The notes: a model not told the origin generated them from the sequence alone. DNA of 64,000 nucleotides from Neckera pumila (GCA_963969595.1 OZ018408.1:682001-746000), one strand, 5' to 3'; shown: positions 21,670-34,559, counted from the first letter of the stretch. Program-made: numbers and translations.

Positions 21670-24600
21670 TCAAAGCTCATCTGCCTCATCTGCATCTATG
21701 TCTCCGTCGTCGCTTACGGTGGTAGCTGGTAGCTTAGGGAAAAACTCCTTCTCTGGATAGAGTTCATGGAAGATCTGGTAGACAACAAGGCTCAGTCTTA
21801 ATCAAAAATAGACTAAAAGAATTAACAAACCTCAGCTTTTGTGCTCGACTAGAAAATGGTGAGGCCCTAAATTATCACGTACTCCGAGCAAAAAGTCACT
21901 TGCGTGCTGCTCCCGACTAGTCAAGCAGTGGGACGATTTCAGACAGTATGTAAAGCAGAGCGGCAGGGCTTCCTCTTAAATAGAAGCATTTATGAATAAA
22001 GTACTGAAAATTGATAGCAATTCTGCTCAAGAATTTGCTTTCCAAATTTAAGCTGGTATTTCAAAATCATTTCGGAAATATGCTAATGGATCTGAAGGTA
22101 AATTAGGAAAACTAGGCGGTAGAACCGTACCGCCTCGGTGCATTTCATCATGCTGCGGTAATCAATAGTTTCGTCCGGCATGACGCACATGTTCAATACG
22201 CTCGTGGCCTGTCCATGCAAAAATATTGATCATTACATCAGATATAACTACATACTGACGACATTGTAAAGGAGACTGAATCACATAATACTGAAAGTAA
22301 CGGAAGTTTGAGCAAGAACTGTAATATCCGCCAAGTTACCTGAGAGGGATTTGGAATTTCCTGGATCAGGAAGACTGACCATAGTAACTTTGGTTTTTCT
22401 GATTCTGTATCTGATTCACAGTCACTCTCATGAAACAAAGAATCCCTCACAACTTGCAGGGTTTCTTCTGCCTCTGTTGGGTCAGAGCACCTCACTGAGA
22501 GTTGTACAATGTATCTAACTCCGCCATCATCCACAAACAGAACATACAACAGAACCGATAAGCAACGATAACGATATAAAATAAGAGAAAGATAAAAGAT
22601 CCGATTCCAGGATCATCAAGAATCATTACCACCTTCAAACGGAACTAAAAAATGTAGATCTCGAGCTCAACTTTTTCAAAACATAGTTTTTTACCCTACA
22701 TGAATTAAGTTAAAGGAAATTAATTTGATGTAGACTAAGAAGCCTATGTCCAACCAACTAATGAGCCTCAGGTTAGAAATGCAAAACCAAGTGGCATGAC
22801 CTGACGTCAATATTCAAATTCTGTTACAATGAAAGTATTCAACAGCATAAGCGAGTCTGCATACAAGCTCAAATCATATGAACATAAGAGTAGTGAAAAA
22901 AAGCATGAGAACTCACTTGCCATCAGGACAGACATCAGAAGCTGCTCCCAGCTGCAATGCTCTTACAACCTTTGACTTCCGTCCATTAAGAGCTGCACAA
23001 ATTTCCGTATAGTCAGCTTGCGCGACTTCTGCGCATTGGCGTAGTGACTGCTGATAACATAATGTCTGCTTGTAATATTTAACATAGATCAGCAAGCTTT
23101 GAAAAGGTTCAAGGTTTCAGTTCAATCATCAGCCCATGTATTATTCCTTGGCAATCCCATAGAGAGTGAGAGGACTCACAATTAGGAGGAAAAACGACCA
23201 GAACAGTGCTTAATCCGGGTTGCAGTGATTGGTCTGTTATGCAAAGGCAGCGGGCCACTTTTCTCGAATCTCCATCAATCTCACGACCTCCAGAAGACGA
23301 GCTCGGGACATCAGAAGAACGTAAATGTGCACTTTCCTCTGCAACGAAATCACAGGAAGTCGTCGTGGGTGTAGACTCTAGTGTACCAGGATGTTCCACA
23401 CAGAAGGTAGGACTGGCAATCACCTTCTCACTATAAAGAACCTGCCCTGATGCTATTTGTAAGCCCTTACAATCCCCACTTTCCTGCATGGTCCACCATG
23501 ACAAGTCAGGTAGGCGCAACCTTGCCCTCCCAGCTTAAGGTGCTAAGGACGTGGTTTCTCAAAAACCGGCAGTTACAGATTGTAAGGTAGAGTCGTGGAG
23601 TAGAAATTATATAGAAATTATGAAAGAGAATGTTATCATATGAGACAAGTCAACAACGAGATGGTCAAATAGAATACCTTGTCAAGAAGGAGATTAACGA
23701 CTGGCATTCGCAATACCTGGATGACAGGATACATTCTGTTATCATCATTTAATGAATTCTAGTCGGTTGCAATACAAAAACACAGTCATTCAAATATATT
23801 TCTTCAATTCACGTTCATTGCTTCAGAGCTACAATGCTGTACTGAGTATCCCCCATTGTTTTGGCACAAATCCGCAGAAAGATGGGATTTCTGTATATAA
23901 ACGAGGGAAAAAGTTCATGGGAGAGCAGTTTCCTACATATAAAGCTCCGCGTACAGCTGCACAACGACAAAATGCTTGTGGCACATCTCCATGCCCGTAC
24001 ATGGGATACAAAAATGCACCTGGTGCATCTGGAAACCTGAAATTGAGGAACGAAAGCGCTCAGGATTAAAACAAAGCCATTGTCGACTGCGCATACGAAA
24101 TTTACAGAAAGACCTATCTGAGTCAAGTTAGCTACTAAAGGACCCAGGACTTATGGTTATACAATGACCAATAGGATTGATCATAGCGTGTAAAATATAG
24201 TTAAAATGGAATCAATTTTATATCACCAGAATCAGTAAAAAACGTTACATGTGCTGGACAACAGATAAATAAAATTGGGAAAAAAAGAATCCTCAGATGA
24301 CCAACTCAAAACAACTCGACTAACACGAGGTCCAACTTGGCTTTCTGGTCGTTCAGGGATTAATAAACATTACCTACTTGCGGAGGTCAGGTAAAGTGCC
24401 AAGCTTTGAAGCCCATCTTTGGTTGAAATGAGGGTTGCTGCATCTGAACTTTGTTCCTGGTCGTCATCAACCAATGTAATCGCATAAAGGATGATTCTGA
24501 TAAACACAAAAGCAAATTTGTAAGCACAAAAAATAACCAGAAACAAAACTCCCATCACCACTGGTTTGAATCCAGAAAGAAGAAAGCTCGCCTCTACTGC

Positions 24601-25921
24601 ATTCCGTCATCTCAGGTACACAAACGATAGTAAAAGTGCACTAGAGTTCATTTCATTACAAAGGTTGCTACGAGCAGATTCAACATACTCCTGAACTGAA
24701 ATAGGTAGTTGTTCCCTCCGAAGAAGCTCCACAAAGGGCCTGTCGAGGTCCCCAGCAGCTAGTTCTCCATCCTCACTTTCTGTATAATCAGTTACCAACT
24801 TAAAAAAACGCATCAAGAATCGCTTATCCGAGAGGCTCAAGTTCTTGTCCCGAAATACATCAGCGCGAGATGCTGGAACAGCAGTCATTTGACCATCTCT
24901 GCAGAGACAAACGCAGACATGTAAACTTCGTTTAGTGTCCACTTTTTTCTACCTTACCATTCCATTCCACCTTTACAACCTTCAATATCACATTCATTGT
25001 GCTTCCAACATGGAAATGAAAACTAGCAGGCAGTCTAACCCCTATCTCATCTTTGAAGATGATTGTGGCGCGAAAATTGCTTCCTAATAAATTACAAAAG
25101 TCACATGCATTTCTAATGAATTTGGAGTCACTCAGTCTTCACCACTTTTACATTTGTAAAACATGCACACGCCAACCAATCAAGAAAATTTCACCACTCA
25201 AACGGAACGCATTAATGTAAACCCTGAAAACCTAATTCCTCGGATGTTCACTGAGAAAGATTCCAACACATGAATCGGTGAAGGCGCCGCAGTACCTCCA
25301 GATGAAGCTCGCTTCGACAGCCTTGAATCTGACATGATGGTCTGCTTGCGCATTTATGAGTGCGTTCACCAGAGGACCAGCACAGAACACAACCTTGGGT
25401 CCTATAAAACGGCAATCCCATTCCCTTCTTCTTAAGGATCGCACACATCCAAGCATCTCATCATCGAAGTTCCTCGACGACACGACAGATTTCCAAAATT
25501 TAAACAGATTCTCTTAAATTTATGATTAGGGTTCAAAAAAAATTCAAAAAAAATGTTTACCAGCCAAATCCAAGCTATAACGATTCAAACGCCCCAGCGT
25601 CGATTCATCACGCGGCGCCGACACCTTGACGGAAGAGTACAACGCGGGAGCATCCTTCACCTCGAGATGAGTATAGTCAACATCCTCAGGAGGTATCGTG
25701 AGTTCCTCCTCCGGGGAGAAGCTGGGTTTTGGCAATCGCCCGCCAGCTGATGCAAACGAGCCGACTTGCGAGAAGGAGAGCGACGCCCACGGCGACAAGT
25801 ACCCATCGTACGCGTCCAGATGCAACACCGTCTTTCCCGAAGACGCAATGGCGGCCGCCAGAATGGACTCCGGCAGCCCCGTACCGACCACGATCGCATC
25901 GAAGGTGCTCGGCTCTATCAT
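21670..25921 (-). CDS. REP: Rab escort protein (REP), 11 exons
   Basis: Minus-strand exons: 25561-25921, 25296-25401, 24689-24898, 24374-24496, 23937-24036, 23678-23716, 23180-23483, 22917-22992, 22340-22514, 22131-22208 and 21670-21774. Phases agree throughout; 1677 bp, 558 residues, close to Arabidopsis REP (about 560). REP presents newly made Rab GTPases to Rab geranylgeranyl transferase and delivers the prenylated Rab to membranes. The GDI/REP nucleotide-fold motif [18 protein letters not shown] starts at residue 7. [15 protein letters not shown] in exon 5 matches the conserved GDI/REP block. Exon 9 has [10 protein letters not shown] and exon 11 [12 protein letters not shown], both plant REP features, before an acidic C terminus. 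The ATG at 25921 is the first in frame; 17 open codons lie upstream without one. It appears intact. Exons 1-2 have a truncated duplicate at 62790-63722. Confidence 0.95.
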
Positions 25922-27064
25922 TTTGCTTCGCTTTCCAATCCAGACATCAAAAGCTGGCACAGATCTAGCCCCCACGCAAGTGAAAGGTTAGTATTTGCTA
26001 ATAAGAGTATTTTCTCAATTTGCTTACGACTTGCCAAATCCTCTAGGGTAGGCGATTTGTAATTGCTAATAAGTGTAGTGATTGTTCTGGATAGGGTCCA
26101 ACTTTGCAGGTGGCAATTTATTCCCTTATTGAATTTGCACCTCTCCTTGTCAATGAAGTCCTCTAGAAGGTTCTCAATTTGCTTTAGGTCCTCAAATCTC
26201 TCAAAGTGAGGTTAGTGTTTTGCTTAAAATATGGGAGAGTGTACGAACACAGCTCTTGTACTTGTGATGCTTCTGAGGTGGTGAAAGAAATGGGCAACAG
26301 AAGTATGGATTCTTTCGTACAGACACTAACTTTGCAGGTGACCACTTTTGTCACCCTCAGACATTGTCACCACTACGAATGACATTCAATCCTCAATATG
26401 AGTACTGGATAGACGGATCGACAACAAAATTTGGGAAGACTGAGAAACAAACTCTGGATGGGGGAAGATGGATCACGAGGCTAATTAATAAAAAATCGGG
26501 CGAACAACTTCAGCTTCATATATGCTCTGAGTCCAGATGCAGAAACCCTAATTTCTGTGGCTTAAAAAATCAAGCATTGCGACCACAGTAATACTACGGT
26601 TACTCTTTGCCTCTTTTTTATCAATTGCCACGAGGGATTTCAGTTCCCAATTTCCAAAAAGTTTCCAAAATACATACTTTGAAGCCATTAGGTCAATCCC
26701 AGAAAGATGGACATCCATTTTCATAACTCAAAAAAATGCAAAAGATAGCAAGAAAGTTAGAATTGACAAACGAAACGAACCACCGAATTCTGGCCAAAAA
26801 TATACTAAATCAATGCAGTAGCAGCCTTCGGCGAACTGTGCGGGTGAGATCTCAAGACCAGAAGGAAACGAACATAATTGCGCCTATCCACGTCCACTGC
26901 GGGCTTTGCAATCAATCCACCAATCCAACCTCCACTAAACAATCAACAAATCAAACCAATTCAATTCCAGTCAAAAAGAAAGGCAACAACACTTAATCGT
27001 TCATGACCACCCCACCTGCAGCTTAACCCCAAGTTCCTTCCGTGAGACAGGAGATCGAGAATAC
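25922..27064. other. upstream region of REP; no recognised gene
   Basis: Homology with the second REP copy stops near 25978, about 57 bp upstream of the ATG, so the promoter regions of the two copies differ. No TATA box or second gene was recognised in the rest. Confidence 0.4.
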
Positions 27065-27238
27065 CTGATCCTCGATCTGGGTGTAGCAAGGCGCCTCCAG
27101 AGTCACCCAGAAGTCGCAGTCTTTGCCAAAGGGGTAGCTCTTCACGGAGCACGGAAGGAGCCCCCCCAGCAGTTCGTTCTTCTCCAGCTCCTCCACCACG
27201 GAATCCGCCGCTGTCGTGACTAGCAGTGACGACAGAAG
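27065..27238 (-). pseudogene. orphan exon resembling a DUF538 protein
   Basis: A 58-codon minus-strand open segment ends at a GT donor (27065/27064). It starts with a hydrophobic run (LLSSLLV), like the tail of a signal peptide, then VVEELEKNELLGGLLPCSV, SYPFGKDCDFWVTLE and APCY. Plant DUF538 proteins have a signal peptide, then Leu-Pro-x-Gly-Leu-Leu-Pro-x-x-Val-x-x-(Y/F) and a Pro/Asp-Cys-Tyr motif, in this order and spacing. A stop codon (TAG at 27239-27241) lies directly upstream in frame, there is no ATG, and I could not find the second half of the domain downstream. It is probably a truncated gene, although a short first exon further upstream cannot be excluded. Confidence 0.5.
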
Positions 27239-27637
27239 CTAGGGGCTTTTTTTACTTGATGTATTCGAGAATGATCCAACGAGGCAAGAAGAGGCTTCTA
27301 TGGTTGACGACAAGTACCGACAATTTATCAAGAACAAAAGAAACCGGAGAGAATCCCCGAGAAGATCACGCACTCGTCACTACGGTTGATCGCATACCGA
27401 AATTTTGTCGAGGTAAAATATCAAAAAGCAGGACTGATCGGATCATATGCGAAACCTAACCCTAGCTTCTCACGAATCCCTCAGTCTTCACAACACAGCG
27501 ATCTCAACTTCGACAACCCCGGCAATACCAAATCCAAATTCCAGCCAAAGAAATTTCAACAATCCGCAAGCACGTTTGGTCTCACGGGCACGGCAGGTAC
27601 TGACCTGCTGCTTCGATAACAGACTTCATCCTCTTCA

Positions 27638-28737
27638 AAGGTAACTACACCTAAAAGCGCACAGATAAGCTCTGTGGCATGACCAATATGCTCTAGAAAA
27701 TGAACAATAATTTTTGCATAAAAGTGAAGGACTGCGAATCAAAATGCTAGTGGTTCCAAAATTTTTGGACGCATTGTCAATTAGTTACAAATTTTCAAAG
27801 ATGCAAGGTGTAGGGTGCTAAACGTGTCATATAGGTGATGCCAAAATCCATTTGATGCACATGGAGAAATGACAAAAATAAGAAGTTAAATCAACAGAAA
27901 GTAAACCAAAAATAGACCACTTGTGCGGTTGCCACCTCTATAGTACTACTAATAGAGTTGCACACTACTTGAAATGGGCCTTAACCCCTAAATGCCCAAG
28001 GCCTATTTCGGGCTTCCTGGAATTTGCTCTAAATTGAACAAAATGCCAACATTTTGATAAGTTGTATCATTTTTTTTTGAATTGTAACCGTACAAATTCA
28101 AACTAGACATGTTAGAGATTACATAGGAAAAAAAAACACAACAATACCACTTATGGAGTGAAAGATTATAATGTTTGACCATGAGGGTGCTAAAACTGCA
28201 AAAATCTTTCAATCCTCTTTACACAAATCATATCTAAAAAGTTGGTGACCAAAAAAATATGAAGTTAAAGAGCCTAACTTATATAATCCCAATCAGTTTA
28301 CGGCTTCTTAAAATCTACTCTAAAACTTTTTTAAATGAATATTGAATGTGATTTTTTCTCCAAGATCTAGTGTATTTGAGGCTCATTTTCAAGAGCTCTC
28401 AACACTACGGGAAGTCAAGATTGCACTGGGTACCCTTGCACAAAATCTTGCATAGAAAAATCACTATCATTTATTTTCAAGATCGGATTTTTGGTGCTAA
28501 AAGTGGACTTCAAGAAGAACTTTCTAAAAATATAAACTACTAAAAATAGCAACTTGGTTAGATTTTATTTAACTTGAAAGTTTTGCAAACACCAGATTTG
28601 GGTGCCTCGGGCATTTAGGGGTTAACTTCATCTTACACTTATCTTTATAATCATTGTTTTGGGTATCTTCTCTATTCATTTTCCCTTCAAAGATAGGGGT
28701 TGATTTTGAAGAGGTCCATTTTAGATGTAATTACCTT
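27638..28737. mobile_element. AAGGTA-family element with a TTAA element nested in it
   Basis: The left end AAGGTAACTACACCTAAAA and the right end TTTTAGATGTAATTACCTT are inverted complements with three mismatches over 19 bases. The total is 1100 bp, of which 27981-28625 is a separate nested element (copy B), leaving about 455 bp of its own sequence. Related to 248-386, 58670-58808 and 58939-59227. Non-coding. No target-site duplication is obvious. Confidence 0.7.
27981..28625. mobile_element. TTAA-flanked element, copy B (best-preserved ends)
   Basis: The element proper is 27985-28621 (637 bp) between TTAA at 27981-27984 and 28622-28625. The left end CCCCTAAATGCCCAAGGC and the complement of the right end, CCCCTAAATGCCCGAGGC, match at 17 of 18 bases. 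This is the clearest inverted repeat of the family in the window. The body differs from copies A/C/F and D/E. Non-coding. Confidence 0.85.
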
Positions 28738-29672
28738 GTTGCCCTACCACAGGCACTTGCTTGAACGTTGTCGCAATCCTATCTTCTTGGCATGCAGATT
28801 GACAGGGAACGTACATATAACTTACACAAAATAGTGAAATTAGGTTGTCCCACACTAATTTCTTGACAGTCCGCACTATATAAATATGCACTACTCCTAT
28901 ACAATTAAGCATTCAATCCGGAGCCATGTGTATGGTATAGATTAGTCCAACCGTTCAAGGCCCAATTCAGAGAGTTGTATGTGCCTCCATGTGGACATGC
29001 ATTGAGTCATGAGGTAATTTATGTGAGGTAAGGCAACCTAATTGGGAAGGCAACCTATATCACAATTTTGTGTAGATCTCTTTCATATTGACATTTGGAT
29101 GGTTTTCATTCAATTTTGTGTGAACAAATTTGTTGGTTGTAATGTGAAGCTTTCAAATGTATGGACAAATGCTGCATGTGATTTTGCACCCTACACATTC
29201 ATCAGCTTCTCATGATCAGATTTCACACCTTAGGCATTGATCAGTTTCCTAAGTTCTTTCTTCAGTTCTACTGTCTACTGTCTATACTTATCACATCGAT
29301 TGAGCAACTACATATGAAAGAAAATTTTTATTTCATTTTTCAGAGATGATATCATGTATCCAATACAAGTAAAAAGATTTTCATATTTTTTGAGAAAATT
29401 TTGTAATTATTTTGCATTTTTAAAGAAAAATATAATGATAATAAATATAAGAAATTCAATCACAAGCCTTTCACTAGAACATAACCTTCAAGTAAGGTAG
29501 ACTAGTCCAATTTTGTCCACTATCCAATCCTGGCCCCTACTTCTAGCCCCAATTCTATCAAAAAAACATCCAAATTTGTCCAAAAAAATATCTAAATCTG
29601 TTCAAGATTCAGACTAAATCAATGCATTAAAGCTAAAATGAAGTAACTTGTCAATCCTTCATTGGTGAGTAC
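28738..29672. other. no recognised gene
   Basis: AT-rich sequence with short frames only. Confidence 0.4.
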
Positions 29673-30606
29673 TTAACCTCTAAAGTTTCATGACTATGTT
29701 TTCATCGAAAAATGCTCAAAAACTGCCATTTTGAATACAAGTACACAATTTTTGAAAAAAACTTTTTTTGACACATGTAACCATAGGATCTTACAGTATG
29801 CTGACTTGAGAACATGTGGTAAAAATTTCAGAAATTTCCACCACATGGATTGCAAGATATAAGCATTCAAATTCCCTAAAATCATTTTTTTGGCCTTGCA
29901 AAAAACAGGGCAGCTACACTTCACAAGCTCACTTTTCGATGGAAAAATGTCCAAAATGATAGTACTTCTTTGGATTCTTTCTCCTAGACAAGTTGGCTAC
30001 ATGCTTGAAAATTTTCACTTCATTTGGAATTGTCCAACATATAGGGAAAAATAGTAAGTAGATAGTAGTAGAGAATGACTCAAAATACTAAATTGCCAAG
30101 AATTAATTTATAGAATCAAAAAATGCCAATCCCAATAGTTGCAATGTTGTAATAAACAATCTACATCCTAAGATTTTATTTTTTTCAAAAAAAATTGAAA
30201 AATGAGTAAGATAAAAGGCTTCTTAGTTTATTTTAGAGTAGAAAATCCATAACTGCCCACAAACTAAAAATCTTCATAACTTTTGACTCATTGATAAAAA
30301 TGGGATGATTCAAAGCTTTCCACATGTATATAACTCTAGAAAACCAATTTGAAAATACTATTGTTTTTGAAAAAAGTGATTTTTTCTGGTTTGCCTGAAC
30401 TACCCAGTTACGAAAAAAAGTAACGTTTTAGGCCATAACTTTTACTCACATTTTCGAATGTCATGAAATTTAGTACATTTGAAAGATATTCCTTGTGCCT
30501 ACCTTCTATTAAAATTTCAGCCTAAATTATGGAAATAGCTAGTCACATGTACCTACCCAAAATTTCTATATAGCCAAAAATCACATGCCAATCCTTTAGG
30601 GGTTAA
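29673..30606. mobile_element. TTAA-flanked element, copy C
   Basis: The element proper is 29677-30602 (926 bp) between TTAA at 29673-29676 and 30603-30606. Left end CCTCTAAAG, right end CTTTAGGGG. The body follows copies A and F, for example CACATGTAACCATAGGATCTTA near the left and TAATAAACAA in the middle, but is more diverged near the right end. Non-coding. Confidence 0.8.
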
Positions 30607-31067
30607 GTGCCATTAGATGAAAAGGCAATTATAGGTTGTTTTTAGAATGTTTATGATTCCACTCTATAGGTGGGTTTGTAACTTCAGGGCAAACCACTTC
30701 AGACTTTCACAGAAATTACAATTTTCAGAAAATTATAATTCCATTTGCATTTGATCTGTGAACAAGCGCATACCTCTAAGAATAATGTGCCCCTCTTGGA
30801 ATTGACTTGTGGTAATAGGCTTATCTACCTTGTATGGAGACGCTTTGGAAGCAGTTTTTTCACAATGCACACACCTCGTAGTCTTGAAGAGCAAAGAAGT
30901 TCCAAAACAAAGAAATAGAAAAATAAGAAGAAGAAACTGAGTCAGAAGCCTTGTTCCAATGCATATTCTTGAAGAATGTGGAGACTCTTTAGAAACAATT
31001 CTTAACAATGCACAAACCTCCTAGTCTTGAAAAATGGAAAGTATAAAAAACAAAAAAAGAGTAAAAA
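30607..31067. other. no recognised gene
   Basis: Contains a short partial duplication: TTAGAAACAATTCTTAACAATGCACAAACCTC..AGTCTTGAA near 30990 echoes GGAAGCAGTTTTTTCACAATGCACACACCTC..AGTCTTGAA near 30850. Confidence 0.4.
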
Positions 31068-31352
31068 CATTAGAAGAGATTTGAGGCCTTCAAGGGCCCG
31101 CGAATTACCCTGCATTCCCGCAGCATTTCCATGCTGTGGAATGCAGGAAAGCTGTTGGGCTGATGTGGTTGAGAGAGTGCCATGTCATTTTCGAAAAAGA
31201 AAAATTGGCCTGAAATAATATATGGGAGATTATTTTTTATTTTTTTTTTGAAAAAAAAAATTCTGACAGCCCGTACCGACTGTTCACATATCTGGCCAAA
31301 TTGGAGAATGGGCCTAAAACAACCCTCCAATGCCTTCAAATCTCTTCTAATG
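31068..31352 (+). mobile_element. MITE with CATTAGA ends, copy 1 (285 bp)
   Basis: The left end CATTAGAAGAGATTTGAGGC and the complement of the right end CATTAGAAGAGATTTGAAGGC agree over about 20 bases. The interior aligns in reverse orientation with copy 2 at 32513-32783. No coding capacity. Superfamily not assigned: if the TIR proper begins inside at GAAG the flanks read TA/TA, but the outer CAT is conserved in both copies. Confidence 0.8.
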
Positions 31353-32512
31353 AATATAATATGACATTAGAGAAAAATTCAGACCTTTCCTCTAATGATA
31401 TAAAATAAAATTATATATGAATGTTAATAAATAAAGTTATATATAATAGATATATAGAATACAGTAAATAACAATTTATTTTTACCTCAAGAATTATGAA
31501 TTGATGTGGGGCCCAAATTAATTCAAAACTCATATTCAAAGCTAGTAGATTCTATTCTTCTATGTGTTTTTCTAATAAATCTAAGAATGGAAAATTAAAG
31601 TTTTCTAAACTTTGCTGATTGCAAGATCATTTAGAAAATAATTGGAAAAATAGGTTTAGTGAATTTTAAAATTTAAATATAATTTGCAAAGACTTGATTT
31701 GTGCCATGTATATAATTTACCAAAAAGTCTGAATGCAATATGTTTTGGAAGCAATCTCATCAAATTTTTGAGCAAATTGATGTATTGGATCCATTTGTGA
31801 ACTAAATTTTGATAATAAGAAAAAATAAAACTGTCCACATGGTTAAATTTGCTTATTAGAACAATCTTATAGTTGAATGTATAAACTATACTTGAAAAAT
31901 GTGATATTTTCACTGTAGACGTATATTAAAGTGCATAAAAGCAATGGGCCCTACTTCTTCAAATTATAAAGGTTCACACAATTGATAAAAGAACCATACA
32001 TTATTCAAATTGGACAACAAATTAGTAAACCATTATATTATCTTCCATTCATTTATAGCAATTTTAGGATTTTGAATACAATGCCCCATGACATAGTAAC
32101 TGATAGGATACCCACTATCGATATCACCTCTCCACCCCAATGCAAACATTTTTCCACTTTCATGCCCCTTATTGCTTATTATATAGAAAGAACCTCCATT
32201 CCTCAATATTTTGTTTTGGTAGTGATATTAATTGTTAGCTTTTCGAAGTTTTCATATTCATTTGAATTAAATGTCTTCCAATTTTGTAAATGAAATGACT
32301 AGCACTATTTTTTTAGGCCTTTTGTCTTGGATTGCTACTTTATGCTTGTGAAGTACTAAAAAATCCTCGAGAATCTTATCCATCATTGTTCCATCTAGAA
32401 TACTATATTCCAATTGCAAGGTTGTGAAATCACAAAGCATTCTTTTTCGTAATGTGAACCTATTTTCTTTTTCATTTCCTTCAAAATTCTCCCATATTGT
32501 GCTTTTGCATAA
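31353..32512. other. no recognised gene
   Basis: Very AT-rich spacer between two copies of one MITE. No coding or repeat feature recognised. Confidence 0.4.
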
Positions 32513-32783
32513 CATTAGAAGGGATTTGGGGCCTTTGAAGGGCCATTTCAGGCCTGTTCCCCAATTTGGCCCGATTATGTGAACAACAATACAGGCTATC
32601 AAAAAATATTTTAAGAAAAATAAAAATAAAAATATCATTTTAAGCAAAAAAAATTTTTTTAGTTTTTTCAAAAATGATGTGGCACAATTCAGCCAACTGC
32701 TGCAGTTGCATTCCCATAGTCTGGGAGCGCAAGAGACCTCACAGTTTTCCAGTTGCAAGGCCCCTGCCAAATCCCCTCTAATG
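32513..32783 (-). mobile_element. MITE with CATTAGA ends, copy 2 (271 bp)
   Basis: The left end CATTAGAAGGGATTTGGGGCC and the complement of the right end CATTAGAGGGGATTTGGCAGG form the same TIR as copy 1. Its interior, read on the minus strand, matches copy 1 (TGTTCACATA..GGCCAAATTGG..GAA..AGGCCTGAAA). Confidence 0.8.
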
Positions 32784-33839
32784 GCTCTGTGCTTCATACT
32801 CATATTACTTTTCTTTCTTCCTTTCATCATTATAGATTTCATAAAGTTAATGAATGAAATAAAATTTACTAACAACAAGTATTTGTAAACAAATTCAAGA
32901 TGGTGAAGGCAAACAATAATTTCTATGTCCCTCTCTAGATTTCTTATATAATTACGTCTCAAAGTAAAAACAACCTTTCACATTAGAATTCTTTCACTTT
33001 TTTGAAATGTAATTAGACCTTTATTATTTCATTAAAACAAATGATATGATTTTTTGTTGCTTTTTTGTATGAAACTTTTTGAATAGCTTGTACTACTCAT
33101 CATTTGCTATGTGGAAAGCTTCTTCAACCATCATTCCAATAACTACCACAAAAATTATAAGATTTATTTTCATTTCAATAGCAAAGTTGGCAACTCAAAG
33201 TATATGCACTAAATATTCTTATTTGAATGGATATATTTATAATTACACACAAATCTTTAAGCCATTCATTTTAGATGTCAGTGAATCTTGGCTTGTAGTT
33301 TGTATGGCATGTTTAAAATCTGATTAATACAATGTGATTTCTAGTCCACTGATGGTGTCTGCTGATGTTGTCTAATGTCTTAGAAAGTGCAAGAGTACCT
33401 GGTCCAATGCTTTGTTGTTCACTATTGTAGACCTCTAATTTGCATAAGGATTTCTCTAAAACATGTTTGATGTCATTGCTAAAATTTCATACCCTTTTTT
33501 GTGAATGTACCGCATATATTTGATGTCTTTGCTAAAATTTTAAACCCTTTTCTGTGAATGGGTCAAATGTGATAAATTTTTTACTTATAAATACAATAGG
33601 GTACCTTTAAATCACCTCCCCCCAAAAATTATAAAAACAATAGGGCACCTTAAAATACTAAGATTTACCTTTATTTTAAAAAAATAGCATGCCTTATAAT
33701 CCATTTCACAAGGTAAATAGCCCCCCATTATTTGGGGCGTGTTTGCAAGTGTATGCCTATTCTACAAGGGAGTGCCTCCCAAGGGTCCGCACTAGGTTCC
33801 CACATCAGCATTGGAAATGCAAGCGTTTGTGGATGTCAC
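32784..33839. other. no recognised gene; short local duplications
   Basis: Two small tandem duplications: TTTGATGT..TTGCTAAAATTT..ACCCTTTT.TGTGAATG at about 33465 and 33518, and CAATAGGG.ACCTT.AAAT at about 33594 and 33643. No gene. Confidence 0.45.
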
Positions 33840-34427
33840 AAACTCATGGATATCAAGCAGCTTCCGATTATTAGGGACTATTAGAAGCGAAATCATTTCC
33901 TATAGTGTTCCTTGATTTCCAAGGTGTTTATCTGCAATCGCTTCAAGTCCATGCTGTGATGCTTGCAACTAGTAAACAATGAGACTATTGAGAGTGATAA
34001 GGAGTCTCCACGGTACAACAAGTTGGCAAAGATCAAATGGATTATTGATGACTTTGTAACGAAGAGTCGGGCTCTATATAACTCAAAGAAATTTATTACG
34101 TATGATGAGATCATGGTGGCGTATTGCAGCTACTATTCCGGCTTTTGGCAATACATGCCTATTAAGCCAACCAAGTATGGCTTCAAGTTCTTTACAACGG
34201 TGTGCAACCCTTCTCGCTACATCTACAACCTTCAACCCTATGTAGGTGCGTCTGGTGTTCTTGATGTACGACAGGGTGAGCGAGTAGTTCAAAAACTAAC
34301 AATGGGGTTGGATGATGTTGGCCACACAAGTTGTGTGCAACAACTTCTTCACAGACCCAAAGCTCTTTGAGGACTCATACCGACGTGGTATTTGGGCGAC
34401 GGGCACCATTAGAGAAAAACGTATTGG
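33840..34427 (+). pseudogene. piggyBac-type transposase remnant (DDE_Tnp_1_7)
   Basis: A broken frame whose pieces line up with the piggyBac transposase core: ..CNRFKSML (stop) CLQLVNNE, then KLAKIKWIIDDFV, KKFITYDEIMVAYCS, QYMPIKPTKYGFKFF and YNLQPYVGASG. After a +1 shift near 34330 it continues NNFFTDPKLFEDSYRRGIWA and GTIREKRIG. In the family these are the NRF..I..LHL block, the YDE motif with a catalytic Asp, the QY.P.KP...G.K block, the DNFF motif with the last catalytic Asp (here Asn), and the GT.R block. At least two in-frame stops upstream (TAG 33870s, TGA 33950s), the frameshift and the Asp-to-Asn change show it is dead. It is cut off at 34427 by a CACTA-like end. The N-terminal half and the C-terminal Cys-rich region are missing. 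Confidence 0.8.
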
Positions 34428-34559
34428 TACTATAAAAAAAACCCGTTTCAGGTGATGAGCCCTAATTTTTTATGACAGATTTTAGGTGAGAGCGTTGCTA
34501 GCACGTGAGCTTGAAGCGGCGAGCGGCAAGCAGGGAGCGGGGATTGGTGAACGGGGAGC

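Noticed and set aside
25922..25975. Extended REP N terminus ([17 protein letters not shown] upstream of the ATG)
   Set aside because: Open in both copies but without an ATG; known REP proteins start close to the IEPSTFD motif, so this is more likely 5' UTR.
25698..26062. Plus-strand frames opposite REP exon 1 (also 63472-63864)
   Set aside because: Antisense shadows of the GC-richer REP exon; the minus-strand frame has the conserved protein.
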